Source: CAYFPX01 sp964501915
GTDB taxonomy: Bacteria > Myxococcota_A > UBA796 > CAJQPC01
Direction: 5' to 3'
NCBI GenBank assembly: GCA_964501915.1
Contig: CAZCVP010000004.1
Location: forward strand, 32,185 to 96,184
Length of the DNA: 64,000 nucleotides
The notes under the pieces are model-generated. The model saw only the letters and a program-made list of their open reading frames with translations, did not search any database and had not been told where the DNA came from. How positions within the stretch are numbered: position 1 is the stretch's first letter; each line of letters opens with the position of its first letter. This document shows positions 54,083-62,226 of this stretch, piece after piece. The position numbers and the translations under genes were made by a program.

Positions 54083-54819
54083 CCAACACCCTCGCCCCGA
54101 GGGCCCAGGCCCGGGTGCTCAGCGCCCGCTACTGGGCCTGCACCCTGGGAGACTGGCGCACCGTCCTGCTGTTGCTGGCCCAGGCCCCGTTCATCGGCTG
54201 GCTGTGCACGGTGGTCTGGGGGTCGGTCGAGACCGACACACCCAGCCTCTACTTCGTGCTCTGCCTCTCCGCGGTCTGGTTCGGCTGCGTCAACGCCTGC
54301 CGCGAGGTGGTCAAGGAGCGGGCCGTCCTGGAGCGGGAGCGCTTCTTCGGCCTCTCGCTGGGGGCCTACGTGCTGTCCAAGGTCCAGGTCCTGGCCGTCA
54401 TCGGCCTCGCCCAGGTGCTGCTGCTCCAGGTGGCGGTGGAGTGGCAGCTCGCCCTGCGGGGGCACTTCCTGCTCCAGACCCTGGCGCTGTGGGGTGCGTC
54501 GCTCGGCGGCACGGGCCTCGGCCTGCTGGTCTCCGCGATCGCGAAGACGCAGGAGCGAGCGGTCGGTGCGATCCCGCTGCTCATGCTGCCGCAGATCCTG
54601 TTCAGCGAATTCGCCATCCCCAAGGAGCAGTTCGGCACCGCCGTGGAGTGGGCCGAGCGCTTCATGCCCGTGCGCTGGGCCTACCAGGTGTTCACCGAGC
54701 TCGCCGCCACGGAGACCGGCTGGCTGGACGTCGGGCTGGCGTTCGTGGTGCTGGGGGTCTACGCAGCGGTCCTGGGGGCCCTGGTGGTGGCCGCCCTGAT
54801 CCCGAGGAGGGAGACATGA
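54079..54819 (+). CDS. ABC-2 type permease
   Basis: 246 residues with about six membrane helices. The motif KERAVLERERFFGLSLGAYV after helix 2 is characteristic of the ABC2/ABCG membrane domain (coupling helix region), and QILFSEFAIPKEQ precedes the last helices. It pairs with the ATPase encoded upstream to export a lipid or small molecule. The GTG start has GAGGG upstream and overlaps the ATPase stop. Its stop overlaps the ATG of the next gene (ATGA). Confidence 0.88.
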   Translation: MTNTLAPRAQARVLSARYWACTLGDWRTVLLLLAQAPFIGWLCTVVWGSVETDTPSLYFVLCLSAVWFGCVNACREVVKERAVLERERFFGLSLGAYVLSKVQVLAVIGLAQVLLLQVAVEWQLALRGHFLLQTLALWGASLGGTGLGLLVSAIAKTQERAVGAIPLLMLPQILFSEFAIPKEQFGTAVEWAERFMPVRWAYQVFTELAATETGWLDVGLAFVVLGVYAAVLGALVVAALIPRRET

Positions 54820-55310
54820 AGAAGCTGTTGCTGGTCCTGGCCATGGGGGGGGCCGTCGGCGCCACCGGGTACCTCGGGGTCGCCCACTTCAGCGGGGGGG
54901 CCTTCCCGACCTTCGGCCTGCCCCTCGGCGGTGACCTGGGCTGGCTCCGGAGGACGTCGCTGGACTTCTGGGAGGACATCCAGTTCAAGGACTTCGCTCG
55001 GGCGGCGACCTACCACGCTGCGGACCGCCAGGACGATGTGGACATCGCCTACCTGATCGAGCGCCTCTTCGGCGTGAAGCCGGAGATGCTGGACATCATG
55101 AGCTACGAGATCGTGCTCGCCGAGGTGGACTCGACGGGACTCCGGGCCCGCGTGAAGACCCGGCTCAAGGTCAAGCTGCTGATCAAGGAGATCATCAAGG
55201 AGCGCGAGGTGATGCTCTTCTTCCACCGGGAGACCGTCGACAGTCCCTGGTACATGGAGCTCGAGACCAGCCTCAGGGCCCTGGAGTCGGACCCGGACAA
55301 GAAGCACTGA
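54816..55310 (+). CDS. Small membrane-anchored protein of the ABC operon, function unknown
   Basis: 164 residues. N-terminal signal/anchor (MKKLLLVLAMGGAVGATGYL) followed by a ~130-residue exported domain with a mixed helix/strand pattern (FWEDIQFKDFARAATYH … REVMLFFHRETVDSPWYMEL) that may be NTF2-like. Its start overlaps the permease stop, so it is the last gene of the kinase-ABC operon. A role as transporter accessory or substrate-binding lipid carrier is inference only. It converges with the M17 aminopeptidase gene. Confidence 0.72.
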   Translation: MKKLLLVLAMGGAVGATGYLGVAHFSGGAFPTFGLPLGGDLGWLRRTSLDFWEDIQFKDFARAATYHAADRQDDVDIAYLIERLFGVKPEMLDIMSYEIVLAEVDSTGLRARVKTRLKVKLLIKEIIKEREVMLFFHRETVDSPWYMELETSLRALESDPDKKH

Positions 55311-55332
55311 GCCCGACAGGCTCCCCGGGGTA

Positions 55333-56790
55333 CTACGTGCGATCGGGGACGGCCGGGCCAGCCCCCAGCTCGAGCAGCAGACCGACGCCGAAGCCGGTGC
55401 CCCGGTTGTCCTCGGCCCAGGCCGGACCGGCGATGTCCACGTGGAGCCAGGCGGGAGCGGGACTCGGCAGGTGGTTGGCGACGAACTGGGCCGCACAGGA
55501 GGACTGCGCGTTCATGCGGTCCTTGACCGAGTTCTTCATGTCGGCGACGGTGGAGCGGAACTGCTTGCGGTGGAGCTCGGGCGCATAGACCATCGGGTGG
55601 ACCGGCTCTCCGGCCCGCTTGCCGGCGGCGATCACGGCCTGCTCGACCCGCTCTTCGTTGGTGTAGATGGCCCCGTGGACCTTGCCCGAGGTCACCAGCG
55701 CAGCACCGGTCAGGGTGGCGATGTCCACCAACAGGTCGGGCTTCTGGACCTTGCAGGCCCAGGCCACGCCGTCGGCCAGCACGAGGCGTCCTTCGGCGTC
55801 GGTGTTGTTCACCTCGACGGTCTTGCCCGAGTACATCTCGAGCACGTCGTCGGGGCGCACGCTCTCGGGACCCACGGCGTTCTCGGCGATGCAGAGCACG
55901 GCGGTGAGGTCCTGGTCGAAGCCGGACTCGACCGCGGCGCGGAAGGCGCCGAGCACGGCGGCTGCGCCCCCCATGTCGCCCTTCATGCCGGCCATGTGGT
56001 CCTTGCCCTTCAGGGAGAGACCGCCGGTGTCGTAGACGATGCCCTTGCCCACCCAGGTGACGTGGCGGGTGGCCCCGCTGGGTCGGTGCCTCAGCGCCAC
56101 CAGCGCCGGCGGCCGGGTCGCGGCCTTGCCGACCCCCCAGAGACCGCCGAAGCCCTGCTCGCGGAGGGCCTCGCCCTCGATGACCTGGACCTCGCAGCCC
56201 AGCGCTGCGGCGGTCGTGCGCGCCTCCTCGACGAAGGCCGTGGAGTGCAGCTCGCTGCACGGGGTGTCGACGAGGCGAGCCGCCATGCGGACGCCGTCCA
56301 GGCCGGGCTGGATGCGCTCGTCCTGGACCGGTCCGTGGGGGCCGATGCCGCACACCGTCACGGTGCGGGTCCGGCGCTCTCCGGACTTGTGATCGTAGAT
56401 CGGGAACGCCCGCGCGGTCGCCAGGGCGGCGGGGAAGGCGTGAGAGGCGTCGGAGAGCGCCAGCAGGACGCCCGCGTCGTGCTTTCCACCGACGCGCTGG
56501 GCGAAGCCCGGGATCGCCCAGGCCCTCGACGGGCTGTTGTGGCGGCTGCAGGCCTCCGGCAGGATGCCCACCACGACCTGGCGGTCGCCCACCCAGGTGC
56601 CCGTGGAGGAGCCGCCGTCCCCGGGCTCCGAGCGCTCGAGCATCGTGTCCCAGACCTCTCCCGGCAGGGGCACCAGGTCCTTGATGATCGACGACGCCAG
56701 GGCGGCACGGCGGCCGATGATGACGAGGGTCCGGGCCTCCTCGAGGTCCTGCGGATCGGGCGAGTAGGCGAGCTGGGTCTCGGTCGGCAT
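55333..56790 (-). CDS. M17-family leucyl aminopeptidase
   Basis: 485 residues, cytoplasmic hexameric two-metal enzyme. The family signature NTDAEGRL is present (about 335), preceded by the metal-site segment GKGIVYDTGGLSLKGKDHMAGMKGDM. The Lys-containing motif is in line with NPEPL1/PepA-type peptidases. The closest wording is to the 'probable aminopeptidase NPEPL1' branch rather than to classic E. coli PepA; this is a by-eye judgement. The ATG at 56790 is used; the open frame goes to 56838. Divergent from the GT39-like gene. Confidence 0.92.
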   Translation of the reverse strand: MPTETQLAYSPDPQDLEEARTLVIIGRRAALASSIIKDLVPLPGEVWDTMLERSEPGDGGSSTGTWVGDRQVVVGILPEACSRHNSPSRAWAIPGFAQRVGGKHDAGVLLALSDASHAFPAALATARAFPIYDHKSGERRTRTVTVCGIGPHGPVQDERIQPGLDGVRMAARLVDTPCSELHSTAFVEEARTTAAALGCEVQVIEGEALREQGFGGLWGVGKAATRPPALVALRHRPSGATRHVTWVGKGIVYDTGGLSLKGKDHMAGMKGDMGGAAAVLGAFRAAVESGFDQDLTAVLCIAENAVGPESVRPDDVLEMYSGKTVEVNNTDAEGRLVLADGVAWACKVQKPDLLVDIATLTGAALVTSGKVHGAIYTNEERVEQAVIAAGKRAGEPVHPMVYAPELHRKQFRSTVADMKNSVKDRMNAQSSCAAQFVANHLPSPAPAWLHVDIAGPAWAEDNRGTGFGVGLLLELGAGPAVPDRT

Positions 56791-56836
56791 GGCCCGCTGG
56801 TAACTGGTTAGGCCGAGCCTTCGGAGAGGGAGCTGC

Positions 56837-58576
56837 ATGACCCTTCGCCAGGTCGAGTGGGCGGTGCTCGCGCTCGCGGTGGCGATCCGCGTCGCCGGGC
56901 TGGCCTCGATGGCCGACAGCCCCTGGGCCGAGCGCCCGCGGGTCGACGCCTACACCTACTGGGACCAGGCCAGGCAGCTCCTGGCCGGCAAGGACCCCTT
57001 CGCCGAGGCGGGTGCCTACTACCAGCCCCCTGGCTACCCCCACTTCCTCGCTGCGGTGGTTCGTCTCGGGGGAGGGGAGGCAGACCTCGGGTGGGTGCGC
57101 CAGTGTCAGGCGCTGCTCGGGGTGTCGACCACCTGGGGCGTGCTGGTGCTCGGCCGCCGTCTGGGCGCTCGGCTGGCGCTGCCCTGGCTCGGCGCCATCG
57201 CCGCGCTGCTCTACACGCTCTACCCGACGGTGCTGCTCTTCGAGCAGGACATCCTCACGCCGGCCTTGACCGGCGCCCTGCTCACCGGGGCCCTGGTGCT
57301 GGTGTGGCGACAGCGGAGCGTGCGGGGCTGGCGCGGTGGGCTCGCGGGTCTGCTGCTGGGGGTGTGCGCAGCGGTCCACCCGACCTACCTGCTGGCCGTG
57401 CCGGCGCTGGTCGGGGTGCTCGCCGTCGGTCGGCAGCCCCGGACCGCCCTCGCCCTGGTCCTGGGGCTGGCCCTCGGGCTCGCGCCGACGACGTGGCGCA
57501 ACTGGCACGAGTGGGACCAGGTCGCCCTGGTGTCCCAGAACGCCGGCCTGAACCTCTACCTCGCCAACAACCCCGACTGGAAGGACACCGGCTTCCTCAA
57601 GGCGGGGCTGCCCTTCCGCCAGCTCGTGCTCGAGGCGGAGCCTCACCGGCGCGACCAGTTCGAGCGCAACGCCTACTGGCTCCAGCGGACGTCGGACGAG
57701 GTGAGAGCGGACCCCGCCACCTGGCTGGGGGGTGTCGCGACACGGATGGTCTGGTCGGTGAGCCGCCTGGAGATCCCGCGCAACGAGGACTACCGGTGCC
57801 GGACCGCCACGGGACCCCTGAGCTGGGTCGGGTGGCTGCCCGTGCGCTACGCCTGGGTCTTCCCCCTGGCCCTGTTCGGAGCCTGGCGCTCCTGGCGGGC
57901 GGGGGACCGGCTGCTGGTGCTGACCTGGCTGCTCCTTCACGTCCAGCTCTGGATCTTCCTGGTCGCGGACCGCTACCGCGTGTCGACGTGGCCGCTGGTG
58001 TCGCTGGCGGCGGCCGCCGGGGCGGCGACGCTGTGGGAGGCGGTGCGAAGCCGGACCTTCGAGGTGCGCTGGCTGGCGCTGCTGGTGCCGGCTGCGCTGC
58101 TCCCGTGGGTGCCCATCGACCCCCGGGCGGCGCACCAGGTCTCCTGGTGTCTCCACGTCGAAGGGCACCATGCCTGGCTGGACGAGGACATCCCCAAGGC
58201 TGCAGCCCGCTACGAGGCGGCGCTCTACGCCGACCCGGAGGCCACCAACTCCCGCTACGGGCTGGCGCAGTCGCTGCACCGGCTCGACCGCCACGACGCC
58301 GCCGCCGATGCCCTCGGCCCCGTCCTGGCCGACTTCCCGGACAGCTACAAGGCGCTGACCCTGATGAGCCGGATCCAGGAGGACCGGCGCGACATCGCCG
58401 CGGCCGCCCGCTACAGCGGCCGTGCCTACCGGGTCCCGGGGCCGCGGACTCGGACCGGCGTGCGCTGGATCCGGCTGCTGCTGGAGGCGGGGGAGCGGGA
58501 GCAGGCCGAGCGGGTCGCCCGCGGCGACCCGGCCCTGGCCGCCCAGCCCAAGGTCCAGCAGATGCTGGGGTGGTGA
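56837..58576 (+). CDS. GT39-like polytopic membrane protein with C-terminal TPR region
   Basis: 579 residues. About ten membrane helices (6-430). The first periplasmic loop holds the acidic pair RVDAYTYW and PPGYPHFL, and NNPDWKDTG lies after mid-protein, typical of ArnT/PMT-type glycosyltransferases acting on polyprenyl-linked sugars. The last ~140 residues are soluble TPR-like helices (AAARYEAALYADPEATNSRY). Likely role: envelope or protein glycosylation, with the TPR part binding an acceptor. The ATG at 56837 follows GGAGAGGGAG. Confidence 0.75.
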   Translation: MTLRQVEWAVLALAVAIRVAGLASMADSPWAERPRVDAYTYWDQARQLLAGKDPFAEAGAYYQPPGYPHFLAAVVRLGGGEADLGWVRQCQALLGVSTTWGVLVLGRRLGARLALPWLGAIAALLYTLYPTVLLFEQDILTPALTGALLTGALVLVWRQRSVRGWRGGLAGLLLGVCAAVHPTYLLAVPALVGVLAVGRQPRTALALVLGLALGLAPTTWRNWHEWDQVALVSQNAGLNLYLANNPDWKDTGFLKAGLPFRQLVLEAEPHRRDQFERNAYWLQRTSDEVRADPATWLGGVATRMVWSVSRLEIPRNEDYRCRTATGPLSWVGWLPVRYAWVFPLALFGAWRSWRAGDRLLVLTWLLLHVQLWIFLVADRYRVSTWPLVSLAAAAGAATLWEAVRSRTFEVRWLALLVPAALLPWVPIDPRAAHQVSWCLHVEGHHAWLDEDIPKAAARYEAALYADPEATNSRYGLAQSLHRLDRHDAAADALGPVLADFPDSYKALTLMSRIQEDRRDIAAAARYSGRAYRVPGPRTRTGVRWIRLLLEAGEREQAERVARGDPALAAQPKVQQMLGW

Positions 58577-58586
58577 CCCCTGACGA

Positions 58587-59105
58587 TCAGGCCTCCACGG
58601 CTTCGTCGAGGGCCCTGTCGACGACCTGGAGGGCTGCGCGCAGCCCGTCGTGGTCGAGCTCGTCGAGAGGGAGCTCGCAGAGGCGCACCAGGTGCTCGTT
58701 GGCGTGGCGCAGCAGGGCGATGAGGCGGTTGGCCAGCGCGAGCTGGAAGAAGGCCGCCCCGGACGGGTTCTCGCGCCACAGCGTCTGGAGGTCTCGCCGA
58801 TCGAAGGTGAGCACGGCGCTCCCGACAGCGGCCCGGGCGGTGTGGAGCTCCAGACCCGGCTCGAGCAGCGTGGCGACGCCGCCGAAGTCCCCTGGGCCGA
58901 GCGAGCGCGGGGGCACGTCGGGGCACGTCAGCTCGAGCTCGCCGCTGTGCACCACGAAGAAGGTCTCCCCGGGGTCCCCCACCTCGTGGAGGACCTCGCC
59001 AGAGGCGAGGTCCCGTCGCTCGAAGAGGGGGACGAGGGACTCCAGGACCCGCTGCGGCAGCGGGGCGAACAGGGGGCAACGGGCCAGCGCACGGACGTTC
59101 GACAT
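58587..59105 (-). CDS. Cyclic-nucleotide-binding-domain protein without DNA-binding domain (second of pair)
   Basis: 172 residues. A single cNMP-binding beta-roll: CPLFAPLPQRVLESLVPLFE start, GEVLHEVGDPGETFFVVHSG, and the phosphate-binding region GPGDFGGVATLLEPG with a Gly-rich loop. A C-terminal helix follows, but there is no helix-turn-helix, so it is not a CRP transcription factor. It probably senses a cyclic nucleotide and acts by protein contact. The PBC-site wording is imperfect, so ligand binding is not assured. It lies 48 bases downstream of a paralogue. Confidence 0.78.
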   Translation of the reverse strand: MSNVRALARCPLFAPLPQRVLESLVPLFERRDLASGEVLHEVGDPGETFFVVHSGELELTCPDVPPRSLGPGDFGGVATLLEPGLELHTARAAVGSAVLTFDRRDLQTLWRENPSGAAFFQLALANRLIALLRHANEHLVRLCELPLDELDHDGLRAALQVVDRALDEAVEA

Positions 59106-59153
59106 GATCTAGATGACCACGGCGGAAGTAGTGTGCCGGTGCGCCGGGGGCAT

Positions 59154-59696
59154 CTAGGCGCTCTCCAGCCAGCTCTTGAGGCGATCGGTGAGCTTGCCGC
59201 CCTCGGCGCCGAGGATGTGGGCCAGGCGACGATCGACCTCCTCGGGCTCGGCGCCGCGGAGGGCGTCGCGCACCAGGGCGGCCTTGGCCTGGGTGTGGCG
59301 CAGGCGCTCGCTGACCAGGCGGGTCGCGCTCCGCAGCAGCGCCGCCGATGCGGGATCCTCGAGGATCAGGCGCTCCAGCAGGACGTCTCGCGAGAGGTGG
59401 GCGAGGTGCGTCGGACCGACCGCGGTCGCGGCCGCCGATCGGGGGGCGGGCGAGAGCACGGCCATCTCACCGACCACCTCGCCGGGCCCCAGCTCGGCGA
59501 GGCGGAGCTCGTCGCCGGCCATCGTCAGGCGGGAGAGTCGCACGCGACCCTCCACGATCAGGAGCAGCTCGTCTCCGGGGTCCCCTTCGCGGAAGAGCAC
59601 CTCGCCGTCGGGGTGTTCGGTCTGGGTCAGGCTGGCGAGGAAGGCGTGCTGGCGCGCCGGGGGCAGCGAGCCGAGGAGGGGGAACGTGGTCTCCAT
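59154..59696 (-). CDS. Cyclic-nucleotide-binding-domain protein without DNA-binding domain (first of pair)
   Basis: 180 residues, ATG at 59696. cNMP-binding domain with GEVLFREGDPGDELLLIVEG and the phosphate-binding cassette LGPGEVVGEMAVLSPAPRSA. The GEMA and R-S/A parts match the cassette of functional cAMP/cGMP domains better than in the neighbouring copy. The C-terminal ~60 residues are helical and acidic, without a helix-turn-helix. It is co-directional with and upstream of the second copy, forming an apparent two-gene operon. Divergent from the thioredoxin lipoprotein. Confidence 0.8.
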   Translation of the reverse strand: METTFPLLGSLPPARQHAFLASLTQTEHPDGEVLFREGDPGDELLLIVEGRVRLSRLTMAGDELRLAELGPGEVVGEMAVLSPAPRSAAATAVGPTHLAHLSRDVLLERLILEDPASAALLRSATRLVSERLRHTQAKAALVRDALRGAEPEEVDRRLAHILGAEGGKLTDRLKSWLESA

Positions 59697-59838
59697 CGCC
59701 GGGAGTCTACTCATTGGACCCTCGGATCGGCCATGGCGGCCGAGTTTGGGGGTGCCGGAGGACCGCTCCGCGGATAGGCGTGGAGCCTCGTGCGCCCGCT
59801 GTCGGCGGCGCGCCCAGAACCCGAACCGGAGTGACTCC

Positions 59839-60576
59839 ATGCGCCTCGTGAGCGTCCTCAGCCTCGTCGGCCTGCTGGCCGGCTGCGCCTCCAAGTCCGA
59901 AGTCGAGGCCCTCGATGCACGGCTCGCCGCCATCGAGGCCAAGCTCGACGAGCTGGCCAAGGCCCCCGTCAAGGCCGCCGCCGCCGGACCTTCCGATGCC
60001 GACGAGAAGGCCGCCGCGGCGCTCTACGGCGAGGTCAACAAGCTGCTGAGCGAGGACAACATCGACGGGGCCAAGGCCAAGCTCAAGGAGCTGATGGCCA
60101 AGTACGGCAACACCCGCCCGGCCGCCCGCGCCAAGCGCATCCAGGACGAGATCGACGTGGTCGGCAAGTCCGCCACCAGCTTCGGCGGCAACGCCTGGGC
60201 CCAGGACTGGTACGTGGGCGCGTCGAGCGACGTCGACCTCACCAGCGGTGTGGACCTCGTCGTCTTCTGGGAGGTCTGGTGCCCCCACTGCCGGCGCGAG
60301 GTGCCGGAGCTGCAGGCCATGTCCGAGAAGTACGCCGGCAAGATGGACATCGTCGGGCTGACCCGGCTCACGCGGTCTTCGACGCCGGAGAAGGTCAAGG
60401 AGTTCATCGAGGAGTCCAAGCTGACCTACCCCACCGCCAAGGAGGACGGTTCCGTGGCGGCGCACTTCGCCGTCTCCGGCATCCCGGCCGCGGCCCTGGT
60501 CAAGGACGGCACCATCGTCTGGAGAGGTCACCCGGGTCGGCTGTCCGAGGACACCATCGCCAAGCACATCAACTAG
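59839..60576 (+). CDS. Thioredoxin-like lipoprotein (TlpA/ResA type)
   Basis: 245 residues. Lipoprotein signal (SVLSLVGLLAGCAS). A short coiled coil with Ala/Lys-rich helices (about 20-45) and a helical region of ~80 residues precede the thioredoxin fold at about 130-245. The active site is WCPHC (about 151-155), with the cis-Pro region VSGIPAAALV. It is an envelope thiol-disulfide reductant or oxidant, possibly for cytochrome c maturation. The CPHC dipeptide is typical of DsbA-like sites and suggests a more oxidising potential than CGPC. The ATG at 59839 follows GGAG. The aldolase gene follows after 20 bases. Confidence 0.85.
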   Translation: MRLVSVLSLVGLLAGCASKSEVEALDARLAAIEAKLDELAKAPVKAAAAGPSDADEKAAAALYGEVNKLLSEDNIDGAKAKLKELMAKYGNTRPAARAKRIQDEIDVVGKSATSFGGNAWAQDWYVGASSDVDLTSGVDLVVFWEVWCPHCRREVPELQAMSEKYAGKMDIVGLTRLTRSSTPEKVKEFIEESKLTYPTAKEDGSVAAHFAVSGIPAAALVKDGTIVWRGHPGRLSEDTIAKHIN

Positions 60577-60596
60577 CGCTCAGGGGAGACACCACC

Positions 60597-61667
60597 GTGG
60601 GACTCGACCAGATCGTCGCCCTGCTCGGCCAGGACGCCGGCAGCCTGTTGGAGCACCGCTGCACCACCATCTCCAGGGACCGTCTGCACCTGCCCGGGGG
60701 TGACTTCGTCGACCGGGTCTGGGGGAGCAGCGACCGCAACGTCCCGACGCTGCGGTCCCTGTCGCAGATCCACAACTCGGGCCGCCTGGCGGGAACGGGG
60801 TACGTCTCCATCCTGCCTGTCGACCAGGGCATCGAGCACTCCGGCGGGGCTAGCTTCGCCAAGAACCCGGACTACTTCGACCCCGAGAACATCGTGCAGC
60901 TCGCCATCGACGGCGGCTGCAACGCGGTCGCGACCACGTCGGGTGTGCTGGGCATGGTGGCCCGCAAGTACGCCCACAAGATCCCCTTCGTGCTCAAGAT
61001 CAACCACAACGAGCTGGTGACCTACCCCAACACCTTCCAGCAGATCCTCTTCGCCCAGGTCGAGCAGGCCTGGAACATGGGCTGCGCGGCGGTGGGGGCC
61101 ACGATCTACTTCGGGTCCGAGGACTCCAACCGGCAGCTCGTGGAGATCGCCGAGGTCTTCGCCCAGGCCCACGAGCTGGGCATGGCGACCATCCTGTGGT
61201 GCTACCTGCGCAACGCCGCCTTCAAGGTCGACGGCCAGGACTACCACGCCTCCGCCGACCTCACGGGCCAGGCCAACCACCTGGGCGTCACCCTCCAGGC
61301 CGACATCATCAAGCAGAAGATGGCCACCAACAACGGTGGGTACCTGGCGCTCAACAGCGGCGACAGCAGCTACGGCAAGCTGGACCCGCGGATCTACGAC
61401 GAGCTGACCAGCGAGCACCCGATCGACCTGGTGCGCTACCAGGTGGCGAACTGCTACATGGGTCGGGCCGGCCTGATCAACTCCGGCGGCGCCTCCGGGG
61501 CCAACGACCTGGCCCAGGCCGTGCGCACGGCGGTGATCAACAAGCGGGCCGGTGGCATGGGCCTGATCAGCGGCCGCAAGGCCTTCCAGCGCCCCCGCGC
61601 CGAGGGCGTGGCCCTGCTCAACGCGATCCAGGACGTCTACCTCTGCGACGAGATCACGGTAGCGTAG
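60597..61667 (+). CDS. fbaB: Class I fructose-bisphosphate aldolase (DhnA/FbaB type)
   Basis: 356 residues. It cleaves fructose-1,6-bisphosphate by a Schiff-base mechanism in glycolysis/gluconeogenesis. The conserved stretch GYVSILPVDQGIEHSGGASF is near the start. The ADIIKQKMATNNGGY region holds the presumed Schiff-base Lys, with NCYMGRAGLINSGGASG and INKRAGGMGLISGRKAFQRP near the C-terminus. The last two match E. coli FbaB closely. GTG start with GGGGAGA eight bases upstream. Probably cytoplasmic, decameric. It is the second gene after the thioredoxin lipoprotein. Confidence 0.93.
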   Translation: MGLDQIVALLGQDAGSLLEHRCTTISRDRLHLPGGDFVDRVWGSSDRNVPTLRSLSQIHNSGRLAGTGYVSILPVDQGIEHSGGASFAKNPDYFDPENIVQLAIDGGCNAVATTSGVLGMVARKYAHKIPFVLKINHNELVTYPNTFQQILFAQVEQAWNMGCAAVGATIYFGSEDSNRQLVEIAEVFAQAHELGMATILWCYLRNAAFKVDGQDYHASADLTGQANHLGVTLQADIIKQKMATNNGGYLALNSGDSSYGKLDPRIYDELTSEHPIDLVRYQVANCYMGRAGLINSGGASGANDLAQAVRTAVINKRAGGMGLISGRKAFQRPRAEGVALLNAIQDVYLCDEITVA

Positions 61668-61673
61668 GATGCG

Positions 61674-62186
61674 TCAGAGGACTTGCAGCTCGATCCAGGG
61701 CTCGTCCACCGCGTCCGGGTACCAGGCTCGGACCGTGAAGGCGGCCGTGCCGGTCAGGGCGGCGCTGCCGTCCATGGTGAGGCCGATGTGCATCACCTCC
61801 CCCGGCACGCCGACCGGCACGAAGAGCTCGCTCCGGGCGTGGAGCTCCGTCTCGCCATCGGGCACGGCCTCGACCAGCCAGGTGCTCCCCTCCAGCGCCG
61901 AGCTGGGCACCAGGCCACCGGACCACTCCTCCGGGAACAGCCACAGGGTCAGCATGCCCTGCCAGTCCTGGGTGTTGGTCACCTCGATGTCCATCTCGAG
62001 CTGTGCCCGCTCGTAGGTGGCTTCGAGCTCGTCTTCCATGGCGTAGATGACCTCGTACCCGATCCAGGTGGTCTGGGCGTCGAGGGTGACGTGTCCCACG
62101 GCGACCTGGTTGCTCTCCGCCTGGAAGGAGAGGGCGGGGAGCAGGGTGTCCATGCACCCGATCATCGTCAGCAGCAGCGCAGCCAC
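61674..62186 (-). CDS. Small lipoprotein of unknown function
   Basis: 170 residues from a GTG. The lipoprotein signal is MAALLLTMIGCMD. The mature part is a beta-rich domain with alternating hydrophobic residues (VAVGHVTLDAQTTWIGYEVI, LEMDIEVTNTQDWQGMLTLW), suggestive of an immunoglobulin-like or LEA-14-like sandwich. No conserved catalytic motif is seen. It converges with the aldolase (7 bases) and is divergent from DAHP synthase. Confidence 0.6.
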   Translation of the reverse strand: MAALLLTMIGCMDTLLPALSFQAESNQVAVGHVTLDAQTTWIGYEVIYAMEDELEATYERAQLEMDIEVTNTQDWQGMLTLWLFPEEWSGGLVPSSALEGSTWLVEAVPDGETELHARSELFVPVGVPGEVMHIGLTMDGSAALTGTAAFTVRAWYPDAVDEPWIELQVL

Positions 62187-62226
62187 CTGGGGAGGTTATC
62201 CGCCGGGGACGACCTTGGAGGGAAGA

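Noticed and set aside
58587..59696. CRP/FNR transcription factors
   Set aside because: Both proteins end before any helix-turn-helix would occur.
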